64,000 bases of DNA from Caldifarciminota bacterium UBA6260 (GTDB taxonomy: Bacteria > Hydrothermota > 32-111): contig DJVI01000015.1 in the NCBI GenBank assembly GCA_002441125.1, positions 1-64,000 on the forward strand, read 5' to 3'. Positions 35,959-45,811 of the stretch are shown piece after piece; the stretch's first letter is position 1, and each line of letters starts with the position of its first letter. The position numbers and the translations under genes were made by a program. Below the pieces are notes generated by a model. That model searched no databases, had not been told where the DNA came from, and worked only from the letters and a program-made list of their open reading frames with translations.

Positions 35959-37268
35959 AATATGTACTTTTTCCTATCACCTGTTATACTTATCTCTTTG
36001 ATTTTCGATTTTACAAAATTCGAATCTATCAAAATATTTTTTGGATTATAATCTTTTCCTTCAAACATTATATCCTCTAAAACTTTGTTAACTATGGTTC
36101 TCAATCTCCTCGCTCCAATATCCTCAAGTTTCTGATTGTAATCTTCGGAGATAGAGGATATAAGTTCAATCGCATCATCTGAAAATTCTAAATCTATACC
36201 ATCAACTTTTAAAAGGTTTTTATACTGTTTCAATATTGAGTTGTGTGGTTCTTTGAGTATTCTAACAAAATCATTTTTCTCAAGTCTATTAAGCTCAACC
36301 CTTACAGGAAATCTACCCTGAAGTTCTGGCATAAGGTCTGAAACAGCTGTATTTGAAAAAGCACCTGCTGCAATAAAAAGTATATGATCAGTTTTAACAG
36401 AACCATATTTAGTCATAACTGTAGTTCCCTCAACTATAGGAAGAAGATCCCTTTGAACTCCACTCCTTGAAACATCTATTCCAGCTCCCTTCTCTGTTGC
36501 TATAATTTTATCGATCTCATCAATAAAAACTATTCCAAAATTTTCAACCCTATCTTTTGCGACTTCTATCACCTTATCCCTATCTATTTTTTTATTTATC
36601 TCTCTCTCCTTTATTATCTCTTTAGCGTTTTTGACTTTAACTTTTTTTCTTCTCGTTTTTTTTGGAGAAAGATCTTTTATGAATTCCTGAAAGGATTCGA
36701 GTGTATCTAATCCGGGAACTGCGAATATATCAAACATAGGTTTGTCATTTTCCATAACACTTATCTCTATTTCCCTTTCATCCATTATCCCGTCTCTGTA
36801 CATCTGTTGAAATTTTCTTCTTGAGCTCTCTTCGTAAGACTCAAAACCTGGGAAAATTATCGAGAGTATTTCATTTTCTACATTTTGTAAAACCTCATTT
36901 TCAAGTTGGCTATACATCTCTTTGAAAACCATATCATAGCCAATGTTCATAAGATCTCTTATTATAGACTCAACATCTTTTCCGACATAACCTATCTCCG
37001 TGAATTTCGTTGCCTCTACCTTTATAAAAGGTGCTTTCAAAATCATTGACAACCTTCTCGCAATCTCAGTTTTTCCAACTCCTGTAGGTCCAATCATTAT
37101 GATGTTACTTAAAAAAATGTCCTCTCTCAACTTTTCATCAACAAGTTTCCTTCTTATCCTGTTCCTTACAGCAATAGCTACCTGTTTTTTTGCCTCATCC
37201 TGTCCAATTATATATTTGTTCAATTCGTTAACTATCTCTTTCGGATTCAATTCCATCTCTTTGTTCAT
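35955..37268 (-). CDS. hslU: HslU, ATPase subunit of HslUV protease
   Basis: A 437-residue AAA+ unfoldase. It has the opening LNKYIIGQDEAKKQVAIAVRNR, Walker A GPTGVGKTEIA (about residues 59-69), an I domain at about 110-220, Walker B IVFIDEIDKI, sensor segments, and GARRLRTIV. The end RKKYIL matches the conserved C-terminal tail that docks into HslV to switch it on. It works with HslV in ATP-dependent protein degradation. The ATG overlaps hslV by 4 bases. Confidence 0.97.
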   Translation of the reverse strand: MNKEMELNPKEIVNELNKYIIGQDEAKKQVAIAVRNRIRRKLVDEKLREDIFLSNIIMIGPTGVGKTEIARRLSMILKAPFIKVEATKFTEIGYVGKDVESIIRDLMNIGYDMVFKEMYSQLENEVLQNVENEILSIIFPGFESYEESSRRKFQQMYRDGIMDEREIEISVMENDKPMFDIFAVPGLDTLESFQEFIKDLSPKKTRRKKVKVKNAKEIIKEREINKKIDRDKVIEVAKDRVENFGIVFIDEIDKIIATEKGAGIDVSRSGVQRDLLPIVEGTTVMTKYGSVKTDHILFIAAGAFSNTAVSDLMPELQGRFPVRVELNRLEKNDFVRILKEPHNSILKQYKNLLKVDGIDLEFSDDAIELISSISEDYNQKLEDIGARRLRTIVNKVLEDIMFEGKDYNPKNILIDSNFVKSKIKEISITGDRKKYIL

Positions 37269-37795
37269 TTCAAAACCTCAATGGTTAAATTGTCGTTTGT
37301 ATAGATACATATCTCTGATACTATCTTTAAGGAGTTAACAACAATCTCTTCTGCAGTTAAATTTGAATATCTTAAAAGTGCTCTCGATGCAGCATATGCG
37401 TAAGCACTTCCGGAACCTATTGAAACAATACCATCATCGGGCTCTATAACATCTCCCTTACCTGAAATGATAAGTGAATGTTCTTTGTCCATAACAACAA
37501 GCATAGCTTCAAGTTGTCTTAAAATTTTATCCTGTCTCCATTCTTTAGTCAAATCTGTGGCTGCCCTTATTATATCACCTTTTGAACTTATTAGATACCT
37601 TTCAAATTTATCAAAAAGTGTTAGAGCATCAGCAACTGAGCCTGCAAAACCTGCAAGAACTTTACCATCGTAAAGCCTTTTAACCTTCTTAGCACCTTTC
37701 TTTACAATAGTATCCCCCAAGGTGACTTGACCATCACCTCCCATAACTGTAATACCATCTTTTCTAAGTCCAAGTATTGTTGTGGATCTAAACAT
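37265..37795 (-). CDS. hslV: HslV, peptidase subunit of HslUV protease
   Basis: A 176-residue proteasome-like threonine peptidase. After removal of MFRS the mature protein would start TTILGLRKDG, giving the N-terminal catalytic Thr. Other family marks are GGDGQVTLGD, GFAGSVADALTLF and the GSGSAYAYAASRALL block. It forms a double hexamer capped by HslU. It begins 3 bases after the stop of the GGDEF gene. Confidence 0.97.
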   Translation of the reverse strand: MFRSTTILGLRKDGITVMGGDGQVTLGDTIVKKGAKKVKRLYDGKVLAGFAGSVADALTLFDKFERYLISSKGDIIRAATDLTKEWRQDKILRQLEAMLVVMDKEHSLIISGKGDVIEPDDGIVSIGSGSAYAYAASRALLRYSNLTAEEIVVNSLKIVSEICIYTNDNLTIEVLK

Positions 37796-37798
37796 AAT

Positions 37799-40249
37799 TT
37801 ACTCCAAAAATTTGATTAAAGAATCCATTCTTGAATTTAATTTCAAATAAGAAAGATTTTCAAAAATCTTTTCTTTCAAAATTTCAACAATCTCTTTCCT
37901 ATCTTTATAAAAAATTAACAAAAAAATCAAAAGTTCACTTTTTACTAAAATATTCTTGCCGGGACCGATGCCCAAAAGTTTATTCAAAAACTTTTTTAAG
38001 ATCTCTTCTTTTACCTCTTTTTTATTCTTAATTATAAAATTTATCGTATAAATTTCTAATTTGTTAATTATATCATTTTTATTCAAATAATCAAGTTTTC
38101 TGGTTGGCAAAGAACCTTCTATTATATCAAGTTTTATGCAATGTAGTTTAATATGTTCAGGTATCCTTTCATTTTCTGAAAAAGTTTTGTAAAGTTCGTT
38201 TAAATAGTACCTCGATTTTTCAAAATCGTAAAGGTTAAAATAAAGATGCGAAAGATTGTTTAAAATATTCCTTTTTAAGTTTATGTTGTTTTTCACAAGT
38301 TCTCCAGCGAGAAGTGATGAGAAAAGATCTAATGAAGTAGAAAAATCTCCCATTTTTGAATATAAAACAGCAAGATTTAGATACAAACTCTGTAAAGCGT
38401 TTTCCATATTTGAATATTTGAAGATCTCAAGTGCCTTATTGTAGTTATCCAAAGATAAATCATAATTTTCCATATCATCGTAAAGTATCCCTAAACTCAT
38501 ATAAACCTTTCCAAGATCTCCCATATAGTTATTTTTCTCACAGTTTTCCTTACATCTTTCAAGATGAAAGAGTGCTTTTTTGTAATCTTCAACTAAGGTT
38601 TCATAATTCCCTAATAGAAAATCGTAAGTCATTTTCTTCCTGTTATCGAGGCCTTTATAATTTATCCTTTTTAAAAAGTTTTTGAATTTTTTAAGTTCAA
38701 GATGGTTGTAAAGAAAACTCAAATATAAAAGTTTTTGGCTATCAGTTCTACAAAATTTTGAATCTATTCTTTTACCTTTTATAAGATCCAAAAGAAACTT
38801 TATATCATTCTTCTCTTTCTCATTTTTAATCTTCTGAGAACATATTTCAGCACTATTTATATTCCCTTCTGTAATATAAATTTTAGACATTATTATAAAC
38901 TTCTTCTCATCCTCACCCTTTATTCTTTCAACAATCTTTTTCGAAAGTGAATTATCACCATAATAGTATAATCTTTCCGATATCTGTAAAAGGTTTTTCT
39001 CCTCTTTTTTCAACAACCCAAACTTTAAATTTTCAAAATTTTTTATAGTATCTGAATAGATCCTTTTAATTTTGAATTTATTTGTTAAGTAAAAATACAA
39101 TGGAGGATAAAGGTATCTAAAAAAACCTTTTATATTTTTCAAAACCAACCTGTTCGATAGATATTCCAAAATTTCCAATTCATCTTTTCTTTTTATTTTT
39201 TTAACATCTATCAAAAGTCCAAATTTTAAAATATTTTTTATCCTTGATTCGACATCATCCCCGAGGTCAAAATCATCGTTCAAAAACTCAAAAATATCTA
39301 TTTCAAAAAGATCCTTCTTCTCTTTTAAAAATTTTGATAAAAGAAATCTATTTCCAGTTGTTATATCGAATAAAAAGTTCAAAAGGAATATTGATTTTTC
39401 TTTTAAAAAAAGTTCAAGATTTCTTGAAACCTCATCAAGATTAAGATTATCAATAATGAACTCTCTATATTCACTCTTTTTTAAAATGTTTAAAATTCTT
39501 ATAAGATTTTTATCATTTTCAGCTAAAAGAGGATTATAGAAAAAACATACTTCTTTTTCTGGGACACTGTCAAGACCATTCTCATAATCTAAAAAACAAA
39601 AATTATTATATTCCCTTTCAAGTATATTTTTTAAAAATGTTTTGCCTGCTCTGAAACCACCTTTAACTATAACATTCTTTCCTTCACTTAAACACTTTTT
39701 TATCTCTCTTTCACATCTGAAAGGTATTTTTATCTCTCCGACCCTTCCCTTTTCAAAAACTGTTATACAGTTTTTACCTTTCTCCTTTGAAGAGTATAAA
39801 GCGCTATCAGCATTTTCAAATATAGACTCAACATTTTCTACATCGCCTTCAGAAACTCCAAAAGATAGAGTTATCTTGATCATACTGTTGTTAAAAATTA
39901 TAGGATTCTTTTCTATTCTTTCTTTAAAACTTTCAAGAACTTTTATAAAATCTACCTTTGTTTTCAAAGATGATATTAGTATGAACTCATCACCGCCATA
40001 TCTTATTGGGAAATCACCTTTTGAAGTGAACTCAACAAGAATCGCTGAAACTTTCTTTAAAACATAATCTCCCGCAAGATGTCCATAAGTATCATTTACA
40101 TTTTTGAAATCATCTATATCAAAAATAGTAAGAAAAATTTTATCTGATAAAAATCTTTTAAGATTGTTGAAAAATCTTTTATTGAATATTCCAGTCAGAT
40201 CATCATAGTATACGAGTTCTAATCCCTTTAACTTTTCTTCCACTCCCAT
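37799..40249 (-). CDS. GGDEF - AAA-like ATPase - TPR signalling protein
   Basis: An 816-residue soluble protein. Residues about 10-165 are a diguanylate cyclase domain with intact YGGDEFIL (GGDEF at 85-89) and the LTGIFNKRFF entry helix. No RxxD inhibitory site precedes it (SKGD is there instead). A P-loop GGFRAGKT follows at about 195-202, starting an ATPase region of STAND type with a possible Walker B (FIIDNLNLDE, about 270). The last 400 residues are TPR-like repeats. It probably makes c-di-GMP under control of the STAND/TPR part. It has its own leaderless-type promoter although it lies 36 bases after polA. Confidence 0.88.
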   Translation of the reverse strand: MGVEEKLKGLELVYYDDLTGIFNKRFFNNLKRFLSDKIFLTIFDIDDFKNVNDTYGHLAGDYVLKKVSAILVEFTSKGDFPIRYGGDEFILISSLKTKVDFIKVLESFKERIEKNPIIFNNSMIKITLSFGVSEGDVENVESIFENADSALYSSKEKGKNCITVFEKGRVGEIKIPFRCEREIKKCLSEGKNVIVKGGFRAGKTFLKNILEREYNNFCFLDYENGLDSVPEKEVCFFYNPLLAENDKNLIRILNILKKSEYREFIIDNLNLDEVSRNLELFLKEKSIFLLNFLFDITTGNRFLLSKFLKEKKDLFEIDIFEFLNDDFDLGDDVESRIKNILKFGLLIDVKKIKRKDELEILEYLSNRLVLKNIKGFFRYLYPPLYFYLTNKFKIKRIYSDTIKNFENLKFGLLKKEEKNLLQISERLYYYGDNSLSKKIVERIKGEDEKKFIIMSKIYITEGNINSAEICSQKIKNEKEKNDIKFLLDLIKGKRIDSKFCRTDSQKLLYLSFLYNHLELKKFKNFLKRINYKGLDNRKKMTYDFLLGNYETLVEDYKKALFHLERCKENCEKNNYMGDLGKVYMSLGILYDDMENYDLSLDNYNKALEIFKYSNMENALQSLYLNLAVLYSKMGDFSTSLDLFSSLLAGELVKNNINLKRNILNNLSHLYFNLYDFEKSRYYLNELYKTFSENERIPEHIKLHCIKLDIIEGSLPTRKLDYLNKNDIINKLEIYTINFIIKNKKEVKEEILKKFLNKLLGIGPGKNILVKSELLIFLLIFYKDRKEIVEILKEKIFENLSYLKLNSRMDSLIKFLE

Positions 40250-40255
40250 AAAAAT

Positions 40256-40283
40256 ATTATAGTTTTTATAAAGAAAAAGTCAA
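40256..40283 (-). promoter_or_regulatory. Leaderless-type promoter of GGDEF gene
   Basis: On the minus strand, TTGACT (40278-40283), 16 bases, perfect TATAAT (40256-40261), then exactly 6 bases to the ATG at 40249. There is no ribosome site in the 36-base gap after polA. It can also serve hslVU and the genes beyond. Confidence 0.78.
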
Positions 40284-40285
40284 TT

Positions 40286-42763
40286 TTAAATCTCTCCCCA
40301 GCTTTTACCTTTCTTTATGTTCACTTTCAATATTTTATCGAAAGGTTCTATATCTATCATACATTTTTCAAGTATTTTAGAATATTTTTCAAACATATCC
40401 TCTTCCATCTCAAAAATCAATTCATCGTGAACGGTTAAAATCATCATTATATCTTTTTTCCCTTTAATTTTCTGGAAAACATTTTTTATCGCTATCTTCA
40501 TAATATCAGCTGCAGTTCCCTGTATAGGCGTATTTATAGCCATCCTTTCACCTCCCATTCTAACAGTTTTATTCTGTGAAAGGATCTCCGGAATATACCT
40601 ACACCTTCCAAAATATGTTTTAACATAACCTTCCTTGGAAGCTTCCTTAACAGTTTCCTCTATCCATTTTTTAACTCCACTGTATTCTTCAAAATATTTG
40701 TTAATAAAATTCTCTGCATCCTTTTTGGGAATACTTAGTTCTTGACTCAAACCATAAGATGTTTTTCCGTAAAGAACTGAAAAGTTGATAATTTTCGCAA
40801 TACTTCGTTTTTTTTCATCTATATCTTCGTAATCTATGTTAAAAATATATTTTGCGGTTTCGTTATGAATATCTTTCCCTTCCTGAAACGCTCTGTTGAG
40901 ATTTTTATCTTTTGAAAGAAAAGCGAGAACTCTAAGCTCTATCTGGGAATAATCCAAAGAAACAAAAATATTCTTTCTGTCTCTTACTATGAAACCGTCT
41001 CTAATTTCGGGTGGAACATTTTGAAGGTTTGGATTTCTTGAAGAGAATCTTCCCGTTGCAGCATAAGATTGTTCAAAGGTAGTATGTATTATATCATCCT
41101 TTTCACATAAAGATATTATCGGCAAAACATAACCTTTTAAAAGTTTTGAAAGTTCTCTATGTTTTATAAGAAGATCTATTATTGGATGTATTCCTTTAAG
41201 ATTTACAAGTGTTTCATAATCTGTCGAAAAACCTGTTTTACCCTTCTTTCCAGGTTTTAGATTCAACTTTTCAAAAAGCAACTCTGACACCTGTTTTGAA
41301 GAATTAACATTGAACTTTGTACCTGCAAGCTCAAAGATATTTTTTTCTATCTTTTTTAACTGTTCATCTATTTGAACATTTTTATTTTTAAAAAATTTTA
41401 AATCAACTTTTATACCGTTACTTTCCATCCCAACTATCGCAGGGATTATAGGGAGTTCGATATTTTTATAAATTTCAAAATTTATATCATTTTTCGCATC
41501 TTGAATGAATTTATCCTTTATCTTAATAAACTTAACAAGTAAATCTTTTTTTTGGAAATCATCAAAACTTTCAGAATAATACTCTTCAACGATCTTTTTT
41601 ACGCTTGGATTTTTCATCTCTGTCTGTCTTAAAGTGTTTATATCGATTATCTCGTTTGCATCCTCTCTCTCTAAAATTTCAGAAAAATTTTTTACATTTT
41701 CAAAAATGAGTATTTTACCGAATATCTTTTTAAGTTCTCCCATACCTGCATTTTTAACAGTTTCATAGATTCCTTTAGAAGAACCAAACAAAATCTTATC
41801 TCCATCTTCGAAAATAACTATAGATTTATCCTTTAAAACTTCATCTATAAAAAGAAGTTCGTTCAATTTAAAATCTTCACTTTTGTCAATCTCTTTTGAT
41901 TCTATATTTTTCAGTTGGGAGAAAATCTCATACTTTTTGAATATCTCTTCCAACTTATTTTGGTTTTTCTCCTTTATTCTAAGTTCATCGATATTTATAT
42001 CTATATTTATATCATTTTTTAGTTTTATCAACTCTCTATACTTTTTAAGATCATCAACACTTTTTAGAAGTTTCTCTTTCATTTTTTCATTTTTTAAAAT
42101 TTCTGGATTTTTAAAAAAATCATCAAGAGAATTTATCTCCTCAAGGATCTTTTCAGCAGTTTTAGGTCCTATACCTTCAATCCCGGGAACATTATCCACG
42201 CTATCACCAATCATGGAGTAATAATCTATTATCTGTTCTTTTTTTACATTCAGTTTTTTTTCAATTCCTTTTGTATCAAAAACAGGATACTCACCATTTT
42301 CCTTTTTGGGATAGATCATATTTATTTTTTCATCAATGAGTTGCCCCATATCCTTATCACTTGTGACAATATAAATTTTTTTAAAATCGTTGTAGAATTT
42401 TTTACATAAACTCGCTATAAGGTCATCAGACTCATATCCTTTTAATGAAAGAATATTTATTCCAAGTGCTTCCACAATTTCGTATATAACAGGGATCTGG
42501 GAAAGCAACTCATCGGGAACTTTTTGCCTACCAGCTTTATAATCAGCGTAAATTTCATGTCTGAATGTTGGTTCTTTCAAATCTATGGTGCAGGCGATAT
42601 ATTCTATTTTTTTTGAATTAATCAGATCTTCTAAAAAATTTGTGGTTCCATAAATTGCCGAAGTATTTTCACCTTTAGAATTTCTCAACGGATTTCTAAT
42701 GTAAGCGAAAAAGTTTCTATAGATTATGTTGGTCAGATCCACTAAAAATAGTTCATCCTTCAA
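40286..42763 (-). CDS. polA: DNA polymerase I
   Basis: An 825-residue family A polymerase. Residues 1 to about 290 form the 5'-3' flap exonuclease (FLVDLTNIIYRNFFAY, SDKDMGQLI, MIGDSVDNVPGIEGIGPKTAEKIL). The middle (about 295-430) occupies the 3'-5' exonuclease position but lacks the DxE and other acidic metal ligands, so it should not proofread. The polymerase domain has DYSQIELRVLAF (motif A), RSIAKIINFSVLYGKTSYGLS (motif B) and TVHDELIFE (motif C). It fills gaps and removes RNA primers. It is coupled to nadD by an ATGA overlap. Confidence 0.97.
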   Translation of the reverse strand: MKDELFLVDLTNIIYRNFFAYIRNPLRNSKGENTSAIYGTTNFLEDLINSKKIEYIACTIDLKEPTFRHEIYADYKAGRQKVPDELLSQIPVIYEIVEALGINILSLKGYESDDLIASLCKKFYNDFKKIYIVTSDKDMGQLIDEKINMIYPKKENGEYPVFDTKGIEKKLNVKKEQIIDYYSMIGDSVDNVPGIEGIGPKTAEKILEEINSLDDFFKNPEILKNEKMKEKLLKSVDDLKKYRELIKLKNDINIDINIDELRIKEKNQNKLEEIFKKYEIFSQLKNIESKEIDKSEDFKLNELLFIDEVLKDKSIVIFEDGDKILFGSSKGIYETVKNAGMGELKKIFGKILIFENVKNFSEILEREDANEIIDINTLRQTEMKNPSVKKIVEEYYSESFDDFQKKDLLVKFIKIKDKFIQDAKNDINFEIYKNIELPIIPAIVGMESNGIKVDLKFFKNKNVQIDEQLKKIEKNIFELAGTKFNVNSSKQVSELLFEKLNLKPGKKGKTGFSTDYETLVNLKGIHPIIDLLIKHRELSKLLKGYVLPIISLCEKDDIIHTTFEQSYAATGRFSSRNPNLQNVPPEIRDGFIVRDRKNIFVSLDYSQIELRVLAFLSKDKNLNRAFQEGKDIHNETAKYIFNIDYEDIDEKKRSIAKIINFSVLYGKTSYGLSQELSIPKKDAENFINKYFEEYSGVKKWIEETVKEASKEGYVKTYFGRCRYIPEILSQNKTVRMGGERMAINTPIQGTAADIMKIAIKNVFQKIKGKKDIMMILTVHDELIFEMEEDMFEKYSKILEKCMIDIEPFDKILKVNIKKGKSWGEI

Positions 42764-43332
42764 GTATAAAGCCTCTCATTTACAATTATTTTTAAAACAT
42801 TTTCAGGTACGAGTCCATCAACTCTGACACCTTCTTTAATAAGTTCTCTTATCAAAGATGATGAAATCTCTATTACAGGGTTATCAACAACTATTGCATC
42901 TTTAAAAAATGTTCTATCATATTTTATTTCTTCACAGTATCTTCTGGTTATGATGAAGTTGGTATATTTTTTCAACTCATCATACCTATGCCATTTTACT
43001 ATGTTTGATGCCTCATCATCACCTATTATCAAAAAAAGTTTATCATTTGGGTAATCTTCCTTCAATTTTTTCAAAGTGTATATTGTATAAGAAGGCAAAG
43101 GCAGAGAACCTTCAATATCTGAAACCAAAACCTCTGAAAATTTCCTGAAAGCTTCTGTTGCCATAGCGAGCCTTATACCGAAAGGTGTTGAATACTCTTC
43201 CTTTAAAGGCTGTCTGTAAGTTGGTATAACTATTATTCTTTCGACATACTTTTTATCTAATATATATTGAACTGAAAAGGTATGTCCTATATGAACAGGA
43301 TCGAACCCTCCACCAAAAATTCCTATTTTCAT
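42760..43332 (-). CDS. nadD: Nicotinate-nucleotide adenylyltransferase
   Basis: A 190-residue nucleotidyltransferase: GIFGGGFDPVHIGH (ATP-binding HxGH) at the start, IGDDEASNIVKWHRYDEL in the middle, and EISSSLIRELIKEG (the ISSTxIR-type motif) near residue 160. It makes deamido-NAD in NAD synthesis. It overlaps BamD and polA genes by 4 bases each. Confidence 0.95.
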   Translation of the reverse strand: MKIGIFGGGFDPVHIGHTFSVQYILDKKYVERIIVIPTYRQPLKEEYSTPFGIRLAMATEAFRKFSEVLVSDIEGSLPLPSYTIYTLKKLKEDYPNDKLFLIIGDDEASNIVKWHRYDELKKYTNFIITRRYCEEIKYDRTFFKDAIVVDNPVIEISSSLIRELIKEGVRVDGLVPENVLKIIVNERLYT

Positions 43333-44081
43333 AAAGATTTTGAAATTTTATCTATTATCTTTTTACTCTCTTTATAATATTTGCTATTCTCACTCACCTT
43401 TTGAAGTATCTCTAAGGATTTTTGGTAATCTTTATTTTTGAAAAGCGCTCTACCATAAGAAAAATAGTATCTATCTTTAAGATCATTTTTAAGATTGTTA
43501 TCATCAACAAGTTGATAATAGATTACAGCGGATTTATACTTTTTACCTTTATAATAAAAATCACCTGTATGCAACTTCTTTTCCTCAATCCTTGAAAGTA
43601 GAAGATTCAAGAGTGAATCTATTTCATTTTTTCTCTCATCATCATAATACTCCATAAGAAATTCTCTCATAACCCCTATTGCTGAAAAAGTCAAACTCTG
43701 ATCAAACTGATAAGGAGGAGAGATTTTGTAATAGGAGATAGAAAGTTTGTAAAGTGCATCCTTTTTCAAATTATAATTTTTATAATTTTTTATGAAATAC
43801 TCGAATTCGACTATAGCTTCAGTGTAAGATTTTTTATTATAATATGAATCTGCAAGATAGTATTGTGCGAGTTCAGTCCTTTTTGTTGCAGGATAGGTGA
43901 ATATATATTTTTGAAAAAGGTCTACAGATTTATCCCATTTTTTCTGTTCATAAAAATTATAAGCTTTATTGTAAAGTTCTTCATCTGAAATATCTATCGC
44001 CGATAAATTTTGCTTTTTAGCACATGAACTTAAAAAAAGGAATAAAAAAAGTAAAAGCAGAATATATAAATTTTTTTTCAT
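43329..44081 (-). CDS. bamD: BamD-like outer membrane assembly lipoprotein
   Basis: A 250-residue TPR lipoprotein: lipobox SSC at about residues 18-20, then about five TPR units beginning LYNKAYNFYEQKKWDKSVDLFQKYIFTYP. The spacing, the TELAQYYLADSYY segment and the length match BamD/YfiO, the lipoprotein that supports BamA in inserting outer-membrane barrels. It is coupled to a second TPR lipoprotein upstream (ATGA). Confidence 0.88.
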   Translation of the reverse strand: MKKNLYILLLLFLFLFLSSCAKKQNLSAIDISDEELYNKAYNFYEQKKWDKSVDLFQKYIFTYPATKRTELAQYYLADSYYNKKSYTEAIVEFEYFIKNYKNYNLKKDALYKLSISYYKISPPYQFDQSLTFSAIGVMREFLMEYYDDERKNEIDSLLNLLLSRIEEKKLHTGDFYYKGKKYKSAVIYYQLVDDNNLKNDLKDRYYFSYGRALFKNKDYQKSLEILQKVSENSKYYKESKKIIDKISKSL

Positions 44082-44992
44082 TGCATATTCCTTCTCAGTA
44101 TTTCCTTTAATTTTTTGTTCGCCTCATCAAGATTATCGGATGATCCATAAACTTTAACATCAGAGTACTCTTTAACTTTATTGTAATGGAAAATAGCTTT
44201 TTCAAAATCGTTCAATTCAAAATATATGTTTCCAACATAAAGATGTGCATCATCAAGTAGAGATTGAGGAATTGGATTATTTATAAAATCGAGAAAAAGG
44301 TTTAAAGCATCATCATAATTTTTTTTGTCATATTTATCTTTGGCTATATAGAATTTCAACTCTCCAGCGATAACTTTAAAATCAACATCACCTGCTGAAC
44401 CTTCTTTTGAAAACTCATCTGAAGCCCGATTTGCAAAGATAAGTGCTGTATCAAATTTTTCTTCACTCTTGTATATTTCAATAATCATTTTGTATACATT
44501 TATCTTTTCAAAAGATGTTAGTGGAATGTTAAGAGAATTGTTCAACATTGATTTTGCTTTTTGGAAATCACCACCATCATAGAAGTATTTACCAAGATGA
44601 TAGAAACCTATATTTATATCATAGTTCGGATTCATCTCTATTATTTTAAGCCAATATTTTATCGAGTTGGCAGTGTAACCTTTCATAAAATCTGTCATGG
44701 CTATGTTTGAATAGGATTGTAAAACTTTTCCTCTCAACGATGGGTCCTTTTCAAGAGCGAGTAGATATAAAGAATCAGCAACGGAAAGTTTTCTCAAATC
44801 TTTGTAAGCCTGTGCAAGGTTGTAATAATCTATTCCAGTTTTCTTGCTTTTATTTTCAAGTATATTTATAACTTCAAAATATTTTTTTTCAGATAACATC
44901 CTTTCAATCTTATCGCTGTTACCTTTTGAACATGAAGTTATAAATATTGTCGAGATGATAGAAAAGAAAAATAAACTTCTAAAATATTTCAT
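44078..44992 (-). CDS. TPR lipoprotein
   Basis: A 304-residue lipoprotein with lipobox TSC at about residues 19-21 and TPR-like helical repeats over the rest (DYYNLAQAYKDLRKLSVADSLYLLALEKDP is the clearest). It lies directly before the BamD-like gene with a 4-base overlap, so a role beside BamD in outer membrane assembly is an attractive guess. The start follows the purine phosphorylase stop with no gap. Confidence 0.82.
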   Translation of the reverse strand: MKYFRSLFFFSIISTIFITSCSKGNSDKIERMLSEKKYFEVINILENKSKKTGIDYYNLAQAYKDLRKLSVADSLYLLALEKDPSLRGKVLQSYSNIAMTDFMKGYTANSIKYWLKIIEMNPNYDINIGFYHLGKYFYDGGDFQKAKSMLNNSLNIPLTSFEKINVYKMIIEIYKSEEKFDTALIFANRASDEFSKEGSAGDVDFKVIAGELKFYIAKDKYDKKNYDDALNLFLDFINNPIPQSLLDDAHLYVGNIYFELNDFEKAIFHYNKVKEYSDVKVYGSSDNLDEANKKLKEILRRNMQ

Positions 44993-45811
44993 TTAAAATG
45001 TTACCTTTTCAAGGAATCTTGTTATAAGTTTTTTAAGATTCTCTTCAGCCCTTTTTGCGTTGTTGACAACATATTCGAATGATACAGGTTCCATATGATC
45101 TGGAAGCCCCATATCAGTTATAACTGAGAATCCTACAACGGGAATGTTCATATGTTTTGCAACAAGTGCTTCTGGAACTGTTGACATTCCAACAGCATCA
45201 GCACCAAGTATCCTAATCATTCTATATTCGGCACCTGTTTCAAGATTTGGACCCTGAATAGCAAGATAAACTCCCTTTCTTAAAGGTATTTTAACTTCCA
45301 ATGCTGCCTCTTCAGCGATTTCCTGATATTTTTTTGGATATACTTCATAACCATCGGGGAATCTTGGTCCAAGTTCATCAAGGTTTTTCCCTCTCAAAGG
45401 ATTTCCCGGTAGAAAATTTATATGATCAGTTATAAGCATTATCTCCCCAGCCTTAAACAGAGGATTAATTCCACCTGCAGCATTTGAAACTATTAAAAGT
45501 TTTGCTCCAAGGTAAAGCATTACTCTAACTGGAAAAGTTATTGTCTGAAAATCATACCCTTCATAAAAATGGAACCTACCAGCCATTGCGATAACCCTTT
45601 TACCTGCAAGTTCTCCATATATCAATTCACCTGCATGACTCTCAACAGTTGAAATTGGAAAATCTGGAATATCTTTATAAGATAATTTCGCTTTAACTTT
45701 TATTATTTTAGCAAGTTCAGACATACCAGTTCCAAGAATTATAGATACCTCTGGATCAACGAAACCTTTCTCTTTTAAGAATTCAGAAGTCTTTTTTATT
45801 TTCTCCATCAT
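44993..45811 (-). CDS. Purine nucleoside phosphorylase
   Basis: A 272-residue trimeric-type (PNP-II, DeoD-unlike) phosphorylase: IILGTGMSELAKII with phosphate-binding Gly/Ser, GRFHFYEGY, VSNAAGGINPLF, the GPRFPDG motif and TGAEYRMIRILGADAVGMSTVPE. It splits guanosine and inosine, or methylthio-adenosine in the MTAP relatives, with phosphate. The GPRFPDG and N-site residues favour guanosine/inosine. I start at ATG 45811, 5 bases after AAGGAAGG; an ATG at 45808 and a GTG at 45817 are possible. It overlaps the DivIVA gene by 29 bases. Confidence 0.93.
   Translation of the reverse strand: MMEKIKKTSEFLKEKGFVDPEVSIILGTGMSELAKIIKVKAKLSYKDIPDFPISTVESHAGELIYGELAGKRVIAMAGRFHFYEGYDFQTITFPVRVMLYLGAKLLIVSNAAGGINPLFKAGEIMLITDHINFLPGNPLRGKNLDELGPRFPDGYEVYPKKYQEIAEEAALEVKIPLRKGVYLAIQGPNLETGAEYRMIRILGADAVGMSTVPEALVAKHMNIPVVGFSVITDMGLPDHMEPVSFEYVVNNAKRAEENLKKLITRFLEKVTF

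Noticed and set aside
41990..42025. Short ATATTT-type repeat within polA
   Set aside because: It codes for an INIDINID stretch in a helical region and is explained by the protein; it is not a separate element.
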